Below, in pieces: positions 16,803 through 27,070 of a stretch of 33,502 nucleotides of DNA. Under the pieces are notes generated by a model, which was given only the letters and a program-made list of their open reading frames with translations, did no database searches and was not told the origin of the DNA. Source of the DNA: an uncultured Treponema sp. GTDB taxonomy: Bacteria > Spirochaetota > Spirochaetia > Treponematales > Treponemataceae. Position numbers and translations under genes: made by a program. The stretch lies in the NCBI GenBank assembly GCA_946061765.1, contig CAMGTC010000004.1, forward strand, positions 1 through 33,502, given 5' to 3'. Position 1 is the first letter of the stretch, and each line of letters opens with the position of its first letter.

Positions 16803-18692
16803 ATGAAAAAAAAATTACTAGCTGTTTTTTATCTATTTGGGTTTTTTGGCTCACTTTCTGCTTTAGACTTTTCTTTAAGGTTAACACCAACTTTAATGTT
16901 CCCAAGTCACGAATATCTTGATAAAGAATTTGGTTCAACTTTTCAGGCAGATTTTAATATTTTTAATTTGGTAACATTAGGTTTAGATGGAGCTTTTCTT
17001 ACAGTTACTCCTGAAGGACTTTCTTCCGGCATAAATTTTGCAAGTTTAGGAGCAGGTTTAGGTCTTTTTTATACTCCTGTTTCCAGACTTTATCTTGGTG
17101 CAGGTTTAGCAGGTGGTTTGTACACTCTTAGCTACGAAATCGATTCTACACCTTATAGTTTTACCGATTTATATGGCAGGGCTTATGGAGAGTTAGGATT
17201 TAGAATTAATCCAAATCTTACGGTTTATGGTAATGGAGGTTATGTCTGTTACTTTATTAAAGACAGTCAGCCTTTAAACAAAGGACCTTTTGCAGGTATT
17301 GGTTTAAAAATATCTTTTACTCTTGGGAAAAAATCTTCTGGAGGTCTTACAGCCACTCTTGAACAGGATTCAGTTATTTATCCGCTTTTTCAGCAGGTTT
17401 ATGGTCAAAGTCCAATTGGAACAATCCACATTACAAATGCTGAATCTGCAGAAGTAAGAAATGTTAAAGTTTATTTTAGAGCCGGAAAGTATACTTCAAG
17501 TGCTAAGGAATCTGCCTCTATTCCTCTTCTTCAAAAATTAAAAACAAACACAGTTTCTCTTTATGCAGATTTTTCTTCAGAACTTTTAAAATTCAACGAA
17601 GACGGTAAACTTTCTGGTGAAATTGTTATGGAATATGAAATTCTTGGCAAAAAGAAAGTAGCTGTTCAAAACGTAACACTTTCGGTAAGTAATAGAAATG
17701 CTTTTATCTGGGGTAATAACGAGGCTCTTGCAGCTTTTATTTCTTCTAATACTCCTGAAATTCTTGAATATGCAAAATATGTTTCTGGAATTGCAAGAAA
17801 TAAACTTTACACAGGTATGAATCGTAATGTTCAGTTTGCAGCCGCTCTTATGGAATCTTTAAGAGCTACAGGAATTTCTTATTCTAACGATACAATTACT
17901 CCATATTCTACATATCATCTTTCTACAGAAGTCGATTCTGTTCAGTATCCTTTACAGACCATGAATTATCTGGGAGGAGATTATGATGATTTGGGTATTC
18001 TTCTAGCTTCTTGTCTTGAATCTGTTGGCGTAGAAACAGCTTTTATGCCAGTAGAAAATGATTTTATTGTCTTTGTTTCTGCTAACCTTAAAGCAAAAAA
18101 TGTGGCTAACCATTTTGCAGATTTAAAGGGCCTTATTTATGATGAAGAGGATTCTTCTTCAAATGTTTATTTCCCACTTTCTATGGCTCATTTTAATGAA
18201 GGTTTTGCAAAAAGTCGTCAGGCTGGGGAAGAAGTTGTAAAGGCTTGTAAAGAAAATGAAGCTGCTTCTTATGATTTTATTACAACTCATGATGCCTGGA
18301 CAATTTATCCTTCTGCAGTTTATACAGGTTCTGGAGTTTCTTTTGAAAAACCAAGTCAGGCCGAAGTAGAAAGACTTACTGATTTAGCAGTAAAAGATTA
18401 TATTGCTACAGATCTTGAACCAGTAATTAAAAATGCTAAAGAATCTGGAGATGCTAATAAAATCGGAATGGCTTTAGTAAGAAGTGGAAAGTACAGCGAG
18501 GCTAAAGTAGAATTTTATAAAGCTATAGCAGCTGGCTCTGTTTCTGCTATGAACAATCTTGCAAACCTTTTATTGATGGAAAAAGATTATGATGGTGCAA
18601 CTGCCATGTTCAAAAAAGCATTGCAGAAAGATCCTGAAAATAAGATTGCATTAAAAGGTCTTGAATCTACTAAAGAAAAACTTGAAGAATAG
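16803..18692 (+). CDS. secreted protein: N-terminal beta-barrel-like region, degenerate transglutaminase-like domain, C-terminal TPR-like repeats
   Basis: Signal peptide MKKKLLAVFYLFGFFGSLSA; 'YPLQTMNYLGGDYDDLGILLASCLESVGVETAFM' aligns with the downstream paralog. Start moved from 16758 to 16803. Confidence 0.7.
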   Translation: MKKKLLAVFYLFGFFGSLSALDFSLRLTPTLMFPSHEYLDKEFGSTFQADFNIFNLVTLGLDGAFLTVTPEGLSSGINFASLGAGLGLFYTPVSRLYLGAGLAGGLYTLSYEIDSTPYSFTDLYGRAYGELGFRINPNLTVYGNGGYVCYFIKDSQPLNKGPFAGIGLKISFTLGKKSSGGLTATLEQDSVIYPLFQQVYGQSPIGTIHITNAESAEVRNVKVYFRAGKYTSSAKESASIPLLQKLKTNTVSLYADFSSELLKFNEDGKLSGEIVMEYEILGKKKVAVQNVTLSVSNRNAFIWGNNEALAAFISSNTPEILEYAKYVSGIARNKLYTGMNRNVQFAAALMESLRATGISYSNDTITPYSTYHLSTEVDSVQYPLQTMNYLGGDYDDLGILLASCLESVGVETAFMPVENDFIVFVSANLKAKNVANHFADLKGLIYDEEDSSSNVYFPLSMAHFNEGFAKSRQAGEEVVKACKENEAASYDFITTHDAWTIYPSAVYTGSGVSFEKPSQAEVERLTDLAVKDYIATDLEPVIKNAKESGDANKIGMALVRSGKYSEAKVEFYKAIAAGSVSAMNNLANLLLMEKDYDGATAMFKKALQKDPENKIALKGLESTKEKLEE

Positions 18693-18706
18693 GGGACTTT
18701 TGCTTT

Positions 18707-20293
18707 ATGAAAAGATTTTTAATAGTCCTTGCTTCTTTATTTTTTCTCTCAAGTTCAATATTTACTACAGAGATTCAGATTAGGGCTTTTCCTGGTTTTT
18801 TTATTCCTCTTAATTCAAGTTTTTCCTATGCCTTAGGACAAACTTTTAGTTTGGATTTAATACCAATTACTGTTCACGAAAGAGATGATATTTATTTTTC
18901 AACACAGGGCAGTTTTTCTTTTCTTAATGGAAGCGGTCTTTCTATTCCTTATTACGAAGGTGGACTTGCTATGGGCTATAACTATAGAATTATTGACCGT
19001 CTAAGTTTAAGTGCCGAAGCCTTTGCTAATTTTTATATGGTTCCAGATGTAGTAGTGGGCGAAAATTCATATGATGGTTTGAGTGGTCTGTCTTTTGGTG
19101 GCCGTTTAGCTGCAAATTATTACCTTTCACCAGATTTTGTTTTATCTTTTTGCTGCGGCTATAAAAACTATTTATATAAACCAGAACCATTTTTACAGAC
19201 TATAGAAGCAGGAATTGGAATTACATACAACTTTAGTAAGGGTATTTTTGGGGCCACAAATGTAGAACTAAGTGATTATGAAACTCAGTCCCTTTTCCCA
19301 ATTTTTTATTCCCGCTACGATGATCATGAATTTGGTTCCGTTTCGTTTATAAATGAAGAAAAAAACGATATCACTGATGTTGTAATTACTCTATTTATTG
19401 AATCTTACATGAGTAATCCTGTAACTATTGCAAAATATGATTTAATAAAAAGAGGTCAGTCATTTTCTGCAGAGTTCAAGGCTTTCTTAAATGAAAATAT
19501 TCTTGATTTATTACAGACCCAGCTTGCAACTGCAAAAATCCAGGTTTCTTACCGTTCTTTGGGTAAAGAAATGACTTTTGTACAAAATGTAGATTTACAG
19601 ACTCTTCCTCGAAATTCAATGACTTGGGAAGATGACCGCAGAGCTGCTGCTTTTGTTTCTGGTCGTGATGCTTCAGCTCAACTCTTTGCCCGCCAGATTG
19701 AAGCAATTATTAGAAATCAGCTGGATCCAAATATTCCAGTTAATATTCAATATGCCGCTGCTGTTTTTGCTGCAATCAAGACTTTTGGTGTTAATTATGT
19801 AGTAGATCCATCTTCTGCATTTACAGATAACGTTGGTACAAACACTGTGGACTTCCTTCAGTTTCCATACCAGACTCTTCTTTACCATGGAGGAGACTGT
19901 GATGATCTTTCAATTTTGAATTGTTCACTTTTACAGGCTATGGGTATTGAAACTGCCTTTATTACTGTTCCAGGTCATATTTATATGGCTTTTGATTCTG
20001 GTGTTTCTCCTGATCAGGCAGGAAAAATCAACAGGGGTAGAACTATAGTTTATGAAGACAAAGTTTGGATTCCTGTGGAGATTACAGTTATGCAGGATAC
20101 TTTTGCCCTTGCTCTTCAGATTGGTTATAAAGAGTGGATAAAATATCAAGATCAGGCAGCTCTTGTTCCAATTTCCAAAGCATGGGAAGAATATTCTCCA
20201 GTATCAGTTCCAGAATCTGATGCAGGTATAAAAATGCCAGAAAAATCTGAAATTATTAAGGAATTTAAGGCTGCTTTAAAGGCTGTCAGATAA
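18707..20293 (+). CDS. secreted protein: N-terminal beta-barrel-like region plus transglutaminase-like cysteine protease domain
   Basis: Signal peptide; 'FPYQTLLYHGGDCDDLSILNCSLLQAMGIETAFITVPGHIYMAFD' carries Cys, His and Asp in a transglutaminase-like arrangement. Confidence 0.7.
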   Translation: MKRFLIVLASLFFLSSSIFTTEIQIRAFPGFFIPLNSSFSYALGQTFSLDLIPITVHERDDIYFSTQGSFSFLNGSGLSIPYYEGGLAMGYNYRIIDRLSLSAEAFANFYMVPDVVVGENSYDGLSGLSFGGRLAANYYLSPDFVLSFCCGYKNYLYKPEPFLQTIEAGIGITYNFSKGIFGATNVELSDYETQSLFPIFYSRYDDHEFGSVSFINEEKNDITDVVITLFIESYMSNPVTIAKYDLIKRGQSFSAEFKAFLNENILDLLQTQLATAKIQVSYRSLGKEMTFVQNVDLQTLPRNSMTWEDDRRAAAFVSGRDASAQLFARQIEAIIRNQLDPNIPVNIQYAAAVFAAIKTFGVNYVVDPSSAFTDNVGTNTVDFLQFPYQTLLYHGGDCDDLSILNCSLLQAMGIETAFITVPGHIYMAFDSGVSPDQAGKINRGRTIVYEDKVWIPVEITVMQDTFALALQIGYKEWIKYQDQAALVPISKAWEEYSPVSVPESDAGIKMPEKSEIIKEFKAALKAVR

Positions 20294-20376
20294 ATTATAT
20301 TTTTGTGTTTAGGGACAGATTTTACCATGTTTTTCCTTTATAGAAATCTATAAAAAAAAATGCTATATTTGGAGTT

Positions 20377-21546
20377 ATGAAAAACAAAAAGTCGGTAAAG
20401 TGGAAACACTTTAAACAAAATCTGATTTATACTTTAAAGAATCCTTTTACTTATGTCTGGATTCTGGTATTTATCATCATTGCTTTGGCTACGGTCGAAG
20501 TCTTCAGAACCGAAATTCATACTGAAAGTGGAATTGAAACCTTCTTCGATTCTGTCTGGTTCACTCTTGTTACAATCTTTGCTGGTTATTTTGATTATTG
20601 TGTAAAGTCCGCAGGTGGTCGTATGGCTGCACTGGTACTTTTGATTTTTGGAATGGTTCTGCTTAGTGTTATTACAGGTAAGATTGCATCTGTTTTTATG
20701 AACATGCAAATGAAAAAAGATAAAGGATTAAAAAGGTTAAAGAATATGAAAGGTCATTTTTTATTATGTGGTTGGAGACCTGGTTTTGAAAAAATTCTGG
20801 AAAGTGTACTTAATTCAAATCCAGATATTACTCCTGATATGGTTGTTTTGGTAAATGAAGCTCCTTCTGAGCAGATTGAACATATTCGTTCAAATACACG
20901 CTTTAAAGAAATTAATTATGTTGCCGGAGATTTTTCTGATGAAGCAACTTTAAAAAGAGCTCACATTGAAGATGCAGAAAGGGCTCTGGTAATTTCTGAC
21001 CGTTCAAAAGAATATTCTGACCTTGAAATAGATTCCCGAACTGTACTTTCTGTTTTGACTATGACAGGAATTAATCCAAGTCTTTATATAGCAGCCGAAC
21101 TTATTGAATCAAAATTCCAAAAACATCTGGAAATGGCTCATTGTGATGAAATTCTTCTTACTCAGGATTATGAACATTCTTTACTTGCAACAGCTTCTTC
21201 TGGAATGGGATATTCAAATGTAATCCGAGCTTTAATTGGAGATGATGCCGAAACAGGAATTATTATTCAGGACATTCCTGCTGCTTTCCGTGGTAAAACT
21301 CTTAGTGAGTATAAAAACTCTATCAAAAAAGAATGCGGAATATTTATTGGTCTTTTATTGAACACAGGAAATTTTCATGAAAGAAGAAAGGATGCTTTGC
21401 GGGAAGCTCAAAAAAATCCTGATATCAAAAAGGTTGTAAGTAATCTTAAGAAAGTTAAAACTCTTAAGAGTAATGAAGTTCTTCTTACTCCAGAAGATGA
21501 TTTTATTATCCAGCCAAATACAAAGGCAATTTTTGTTAAAGGTTAA
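20377..21546 (+). CDS. two-TM ion channel with RCK/TrkA-N-like cytoplasmic domain
   Basis: 'FFDSVWFTLVTIFAGYFDYCVKSAGGRMAALVLLIFGMVLLSVITGKIAS' pore region, then a Rossmann-like 'GHFLLCGWRPGFEKIL...VAGDFSDEATLKRAHI'. Confidence 0.75.
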   Translation: MKNKKSVKWKHFKQNLIYTLKNPFTYVWILVFIIIALATVEVFRTEIHTESGIETFFDSVWFTLVTIFAGYFDYCVKSAGGRMAALVLLIFGMVLLSVITGKIASVFMNMQMKKDKGLKRLKNMKGHFLLCGWRPGFEKILESVLNSNPDITPDMVVLVNEAPSEQIEHIRSNTRFKEINYVAGDFSDEATLKRAHIEDAERALVISDRSKEYSDLEIDSRTVLSVLTMTGINPSLYIAAELIESKFQKHLEMAHCDEILLTQDYEHSLLATASSGMGYSNVIRALIGDDAETGIIIQDIPAAFRGKTLSEYKNSIKKECGIFIGLLLNTGNFHERRKDALREAQKNPDIKKVVSNLKKVKTLKSNEVLLTPEDDFIIQPNTKAIFVKG

Positions 21547-21564
21547 TTTTTATAGGAAGAAAAA

Positions 21565-22080
21565 ATGGACGATTTTGATAAAGTATTACCTAAATTAATT
21601 AATATTGAATTATTTTCTGATTTTTCTGCTGATAATCAAAGGGATAGGGAGATTCTTAAGAAAGTTTATGATAGTATGAATCTCCAGTCTTATAAAAAAG
21701 GTGATGTAATCATCAAAGAAAATGATTTTGGTGATTTATTCTACATTTTATATTCTGGCTCAGTACAAGTTTTAAGAGACACACCTGCAGGAGACCAGAT
21801 TGCTCTTGCTAATCTTAACAGTGATATGGATATATTTTTTGGAGAAACTGCATTAATCAGTGATGATCCAAGATCTGCAACTGTTAAGGCATTATCTGAT
21901 GTAACTTGTATTACACTTTCGGGCAAAAAATTTATTGAAGTTTGCGACAAAGAACCTTTGCTAGGCTACAGAGTAATTTTGCACCTGGCTAAAAAGATGT
22001 CTCAAACTATCAGAAATACAAATAGTGACAAGGCTGCTTTATACGAAGCCTTGTTTAACGAAATAGAAGAAGGGGTATAA
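21565..22080 (+). CDS. cyclic nucleotide-binding domain protein
   Basis: 171 aa; 'YKKGDVIIKENDFGDLFYILYSGSVQVL' and 'FGETALISDDPRSATVKAL' match the CAP_ED phosphate-binding cassette. Confidence 0.88.
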   Translation: MDDFDKVLPKLINIELFSDFSADNQRDREILKKVYDSMNLQSYKKGDVIIKENDFGDLFYILYSGSVQVLRDTPAGDQIALANLNSDMDIFFGETALISDDPRSATVKALSDVTCITLSGKKFIEVCDKEPLLGYRVILHLAKKMSQTIRNTNSDKAALYEALFNEIEEGV

Positions 22081-22088
22081 TTATTTTT

Positions 22089-23429
22089 ATGGATTTCATA
22101 AAATGGATTGTTATTGGGATTGCTGTCTTGATGTACTGTTTTGTAATCGCTTTTCAAAATAAAAAAGTATGGTTTACAAGCATTGCAGCTCTTTTAGTTA
22201 TCATTTTAGGAATGATTTTACCTGGTAGTATTTTTCCACTGCCAGAAACATTTACACTTAATCAACATTTTTATGCTTTATCTCATTCACTTTTTGAGAT
22301 TATCAACTGGAATGTAATTTTAATTTATTTAGGAAGCATGACTATTGCAGCTCTTTTTATTTATTCAAAAGTTCCTGCAAGAATTGCTGATAGTATAGTT
22401 AATTCAAGTAAAAATACAGGTCTTGCTATAATTGCAATTTTGGCAATGACGGGTATTATTTCTATATTTGTAGAAAATGTTGCTACCGTTTTGGTAATGG
22501 CTCCAATTGCCCTTGCCTTGTGTAAAAAAATTAAAATTAATCCTACTTATTTTATGATTGGTTTAGCTGTTATGAGTAATCTTGAAGGAACTGCTACTCT
22601 TGTAGGGGATCCTCCAAGTATGATTTTTGCTTCTTATTCAGGCTATAATTTTAATGACTTCTTCTTTCACAAGGGAAAAATGTCCATTTTCTTTATTATT
22701 CAGGCTGGACTTTTAGTTGGTTGTGTGTATTTTTATTTTCTTTTTGCAAAAAACGGAAAAGCAAAAGTTGAAGTTGATAAAACTGATGTAATTTCCTGGT
22801 TCCCATTTGTACTTTTATTGGTAATGGTTTTTGGACTGGCTGGAATTTCTTTTATTCCAAGCGACTTTCCTTATATGAGTGGTTTATTTGTAATTACTTT
22901 AGGAATTATTGGACTATTGTGGTATAGATTCATTCAGAAAAAAGAAGTATCTGAAATTGTTACTCTTGTAAAAGAACTCGATTGGGAAACAATTTTCTTC
23001 CTGCTGGGAATATTTGTTGTTGTTGGAGGAATTCAGGAAGTTGGATTACTTGATGATTTTGCTCATTTCCTTGCAGGCATCTGTGGTGATTCAAAATTAC
23101 TAGGTTTTATAATTATTCTTATTGTTTCTATAATAATTTCTGGTTTTGTTGATAATGTTCCTTACATTATTGCTATGCTTCCAGTTGCTGGCGGAATGGC
23201 TCAAACTATGAATGTTAATCAGGAAATTTTCTTGTTTGCACTTTTAATTGGAAGTTGTCTTGGTGGAAATCTTACTCCTTTTGGTGCAAGTGCAAATGTT
23301 GTAAGTATGGGAATTGTAAAAAACGAAGGATATCCAATGAAATTCTCTGGCTGGCTAAAAGTTGCCCTGCCATTTACAATTATTACTACAGGTACAGCCG
23401 CTCTTGTTTTGTGGCTTTTGTGGGCTTAA
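22089..23429 (+). CDS. ArsB/NhaD/CitT-superfamily anion transporter
   Basis: 446 aa, multi-TM; 'NLEGTATLVGDPPSMIFAS' and 'GGNLTPFGASANVVSMGI' hairpin motifs. Confidence 0.85.
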   Translation: MDFIKWIVIGIAVLMYCFVIAFQNKKVWFTSIAALLVIILGMILPGSIFPLPETFTLNQHFYALSHSLFEIINWNVILIYLGSMTIAALFIYSKVPARIADSIVNSSKNTGLAIIAILAMTGIISIFVENVATVLVMAPIALALCKKIKINPTYFMIGLAVMSNLEGTATLVGDPPSMIFASYSGYNFNDFFFHKGKMSIFFIIQAGLLVGCVYFYFLFAKNGKAKVEVDKTDVISWFPFVLLLVMVFGLAGISFIPSDFPYMSGLFVITLGIIGLLWYRFIQKKEVSEIVTLVKELDWETIFFLLGIFVVVGGIQEVGLLDDFAHFLAGICGDSKLLGFIIILIVSIIISGFVDNVPYIIAMLPVAGGMAQTMNVNQEIFLFALLIGSCLGGNLTPFGASANVVSMGIVKNEGYPMKFSGWLKVALPFTIITTGTAALVLWLLWA

Positions 23430-23447
23430 TAAATTAGGAGATAATCT

Positions 23448-24434
23448 TTGACAGGAAGAGTTACAGCAGGGACAAATAATCTTTTTACTGTTGAATGCGA
23501 TGACGGGGTAATCAGATATTGTACAATTAAGGGAAAGGTGTTAAAAGCCGATACCGAGTTTTATAATCCAATAGCTCCGGGTGATTTTGTTGAAATCGAA
23601 GTTGACCCATTAAATGATGAAAAAGGTCAGGTTTTAAATATCCAGGCAAGAAAAAATACTTACTTAAGATGGAATGTAAAAGGGCGTTGTCCTCAACTGC
23701 TGGCAAGTAATCTTGATTATTTGATTTTAGTAACAACTCCAGATCAGCCGCCTTTTAGACCAAGATTTACCGACAGAGCCCTGGCTCAGGCAGAACATCA
23801 GGGAATAACTCCTGTAATTGTTTGTAATAAATGGGATTTAGCAAATTTAATGCAAAATGACGGTCGAATGGAAGAATATGAAGCCATAGAAAGACGTCTT
23901 ACAATCTGGGAAGAACTTGGTTATAAAGTTTTAAGAATATCTGCAAAAACTGGTGAAGGTATGCTTCAGTTTGCTCAGTTACTTGAAGATAAGCTGTCTG
24001 CTTTTGTAGGCCAAAGTGGTGTTGGAAAGTCCAGCCTTATTAATGTAATGGATAGTAATGTTGTATTAAAAACAGGCAGCCTTTCAAAAAAATATGGGCG
24101 GGGAAATCATACAACAACAAAAGGCTCTTTAATTCATCTTACTTTGAACGAAGCTTTGATGGATGGCTTACAGGGTAGGAAAGCAGACATTATTGATACT
24201 CCCGGAATAAGACGTTTTGTTTTAGATCAGGTAGAAAGTCGAGATTTAGGTTTGTATTTCCGCGAAATTGAACCTTATATAGGAAAATGTAAATTTGGAC
24301 TTGATTGTAAACATTTGTCAGAACCTGACTGTGCCGTAAAAGAGGCTTTGCAGGAAGGTAAAATCAGTCCCGAAAGATTTGACAGTTTTATGAGAATTGC
24401 AGAAGAAATTAGAACTGGAAATTGGCAAGATTAA
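23448..24434 (+). CDS. rsgA: small ribosomal subunit biogenesis GTPase RsgA
   Basis: Circularly permuted GTPase: 'CNKWDL' (G4) before 'GQSGVGKSSLIN' (G1) and 'DTPGIRRF' (G3); C-terminal Cys/His zinc site; TTG start. Confidence 0.92.
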   Translation: MTGRVTAGTNNLFTVECDDGVIRYCTIKGKVLKADTEFYNPIAPGDFVEIEVDPLNDEKGQVLNIQARKNTYLRWNVKGRCPQLLASNLDYLILVTTPDQPPFRPRFTDRALAQAEHQGITPVIVCNKWDLANLMQNDGRMEEYEAIERRLTIWEELGYKVLRISAKTGEGMLQFAQLLEDKLSAFVGQSGVGKSSLINVMDSNVVLKTGSLSKKYGRGNHTTTKGSLIHLTLNEALMDGLQGRKADIIDTPGIRRFVLDQVESRDLGLYFREIEPYIGKCKFGLDCKHLSEPDCAVKEALQEGKISPERFDSFMRIAEEIRTGNWQD

Positions 24435-24456
24435 CTTAATTTACGAATAAATAATT

Positions 24457-27000
24457 ATGAATAAAAAAACTCTAAACGAAATTGATTATTATAGAATAAG
24501 AGAAGAGATTTCTTCTTATTGTTTAACCCAGGAAGGAAAATATTCTTTAGATAATCGCGATCCTGTTTTTGACCTTGAAAAAATTGAATTTTACAAGGCT
24601 TGCAGCCGGGAATGGGAAAAATATATTACCTCTGTAAGAACTCAGCCTTTTTCTGCATGGGGGCCAATTCATGGTTTATATGCAATCATAAAAACAAAAG
24701 GGGCCTCTTTAACTTTGGAACAGGTTAGAGATCTTGGGCTTTTTATTCTGTCTGTAAAAAAAGTAAAAGAATCAATTGCAAATCATCAGGTGGAGCTGGA
24801 ATTAAAAGTATTACCCTCAAAAGTTCAGGAACTTCCAGATTTAGAAGACAGTGAAAAGAAAATCTTTAGAATTATAAATGCGGACGGCCAATTAAAGGAT
24901 TTATCAGAGATTCTTGCTATACGCTCACAAATTGCTTCTTTAAATCAAAAAATAAAAAATATAATGAGGTCTTTTACAAGTAATCCAAAACTTGCAAATG
25001 TACTTGAATCTTCTGTCCCAGTTTTAAGGGGAAATCACCAGGTATTAGCTGTAAAGAGCAATCAGCAGAATAAAATTCCTGGCATTATTTATGAATTTTC
25101 TCAAACAGGACAAACAGTTTATATTGAGCCTGATGAAGCGGTACTCTGCAGTAATGAGTTAATTCAAAAAGAACATCAGCTTGAAGTAGAAATTAAAAGA
25201 ATTTTGACCGAATTAACAGAAAGTCTTGCCTCTTCAATTCCTTTGTTTAAACAGGCACTTCCAATTATGGAATTATTTGATACTACCTATGCGGCAGCAC
25301 GCTGGGGGCTTGAACATAATTGTATTTATTCTTTGCCTTTGGAAAAAGAACAGGCTCCACTTTTACTTGGGGCAAGACATCCTCTTTTGGGAGATAAAGC
25401 AGTTCCTATTGATATAAGATTTATGGCAGGAAAGAGAATTTTAATTATTACAGGGCCAAATACTGGTGGTAAAACTGTTTCTTTAAAAACTTTTGCCCTT
25501 CTTGCCATGTTGAATCAGACTGGATTTCCAATTCCCGCAGCAGAAGCTACAAGTCTTCCAATTTTTTCAAATGTTTTTGCTGATATTGGTGATGATCAGT
25601 CTTTGGACCAGAGTTTGTCTACTTTTAGTGGGCACATGAAAAATATTGCCCAGGCAGTAAACGCCGCAAATTCAACAAGTTTAATTTTATTAGATGAATT
25701 GGGCAGTGGAACAGATCCTCAGGAAGGTAGTGCTATTGCAATGAGTCTTCTTGATACTCTGATAGAAAAAAAATCTTTTGTACTGGTTACAACCCATCAT
25801 GGAGTTTTAAAAAATTACGGCTATACAAATCCAGCCTGTATTAATGCAAGTGTAGAATTTAATGCAAGTACGCTATCTCCTTCTTATCATCTTTTGATGG
25901 GAGTTTCTGGAGAAAGTCATGCTTTGGATATTGCTCAAAAAAGCGGGCTTCCAAAAGTGATTGTTCAAAAGGCAAGATCTTATATTTCTGCAGAGCAGGT
26001 TGATGTTTCTACTTTGATTAAAGGGTTAAATCAAAAACATCAGGAATTAGATAAATTAAAAAGTCAGGCAGATTCGGCTTTAAAAGACCTGGAAGAAAGA
26101 AGTATAAAATTAAAAGAAAAGGAAATTGAAAATAAGAAGCGGGAACATCAGCTTAAGGCTGGAAAACAGCAGGAATTAAATGATTTTTTAATTCACACCA
26201 GACGTGAACTTGAAAATCTTGTAAGAAATTTAAAAGAAGGCCAACTTACAAAAGATAAAACTAAGGGTGTAAAAAACTTTATTTCCGAACTGGAAAAAAA
26301 TGTAGATCGATTTGAAGAAAAATATGAAGCCGAAGAAGAAAAATTAGAAAAAGCTCAGGCTGAATTACAAAAACTTTTAAAAAGTCAAAGATCTCATACT
26401 TCAAATAAAAAGACAAAGAAAAAAATGAGTAATGCAGAGGCCCTAAAATTTGCTTCTGTTCAAAATCAGGGAGCTGTAAATCTTACTCAGGAAAAATCTG
26501 ATAAAAATATTCAATTAAAATTTCAGGAGGGGGCTGAAGTAATTTCAAAATCAACTGGGGCACAGGGATTAATTTTACAGGCTGGAAAGAAAGGCTATTG
26601 GCAGGTTCAGTTTGGAAGTGTAAAAATGTCTATCAGGGAAAAAGATTTAACTCTTGTAGAAAGGAAAAATACTCTGGAAAATAAAGCTTCATATACTTTT
26701 GAGCTTAATAGTAAAGAGGTAAATGGAAATATAATTACCGAAAAAGATTCTTCAAGACCTGTTTTTGAATTAAGATTACTTGGTATGCATGTTGACGAAG
26801 CATTAAAAGCCCTGGAAAGACAACTGGATTTATGCGCACTTTACAATTTTACAAATTTCAGTGTAATTCATGGTAAGGGTAATGGTATTTTACAGCAGGC
26901 AGTTACAGATTATCTGTCTCACTCATCTCTTGTAAAATCTTTTGAATTTGCGTCAGCAGATGATGGTGGAACAGGAAAAACTTATGTTTCATTACTTTAA
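24457..27000 (+). CDS. mutS2: MutS2 family protein with C-terminal Smr domain
   Basis: 847 aa; 'GPNTGGKTVSLKT' Walker A, 'LILLDELGSGTDPQEG' Walker B, 'VIHGKGNGIL' Smr. Confidence 0.93.
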   Translation: MNKKTLNEIDYYRIREEISSYCLTQEGKYSLDNRDPVFDLEKIEFYKACSREWEKYITSVRTQPFSAWGPIHGLYAIIKTKGASLTLEQVRDLGLFILSVKKVKESIANHQVELELKVLPSKVQELPDLEDSEKKIFRIINADGQLKDLSEILAIRSQIASLNQKIKNIMRSFTSNPKLANVLESSVPVLRGNHQVLAVKSNQQNKIPGIIYEFSQTGQTVYIEPDEAVLCSNELIQKEHQLEVEIKRILTELTESLASSIPLFKQALPIMELFDTTYAAARWGLEHNCIYSLPLEKEQAPLLLGARHPLLGDKAVPIDIRFMAGKRILIITGPNTGGKTVSLKTFALLAMLNQTGFPIPAAEATSLPIFSNVFADIGDDQSLDQSLSTFSGHMKNIAQAVNAANSTSLILLDELGSGTDPQEGSAIAMSLLDTLIEKKSFVLVTTHHGVLKNYGYTNPACINASVEFNASTLSPSYHLLMGVSGESHALDIAQKSGLPKVIVQKARSYISAEQVDVSTLIKGLNQKHQELDKLKSQADSALKDLEERSIKLKEKEIENKKREHQLKAGKQQELNDFLIHTRRELENLVRNLKEGQLTKDKTKGVKNFISELEKNVDRFEEKYEAEEEKLEKAQAELQKLLKSQRSHTSNKKTKKKMSNAEALKFASVQNQGAVNLTQEKSDKNIQLKFQEGAEVISKSTGAQGLILQAGKKGYWQVQFGSVKMSIREKDLTLVERKNTLENKASYTFELNSKEVNGNIITEKDSSRPVFELRLLGMHVDEALKALERQLDLCALYNFTNFSVIHGKGNGILQQAVTDYLSHSSLVKSFEFASADDGGTGKTYVSLL

Positions 27001-27070
27001 ATTTGAGCGAAAGCAAAAAAGAATATATATTAAAAGAATAGTTAAAAGTTAGAAGAAGGTAAAAAGAAAA

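Noticed and set aside
20311-20320. AGGGACAGAT as a sixth member of the GGGACAGACC family
   Set aside because: Only the left half matches and there is no C-run to complete the palindrome; could be chance.
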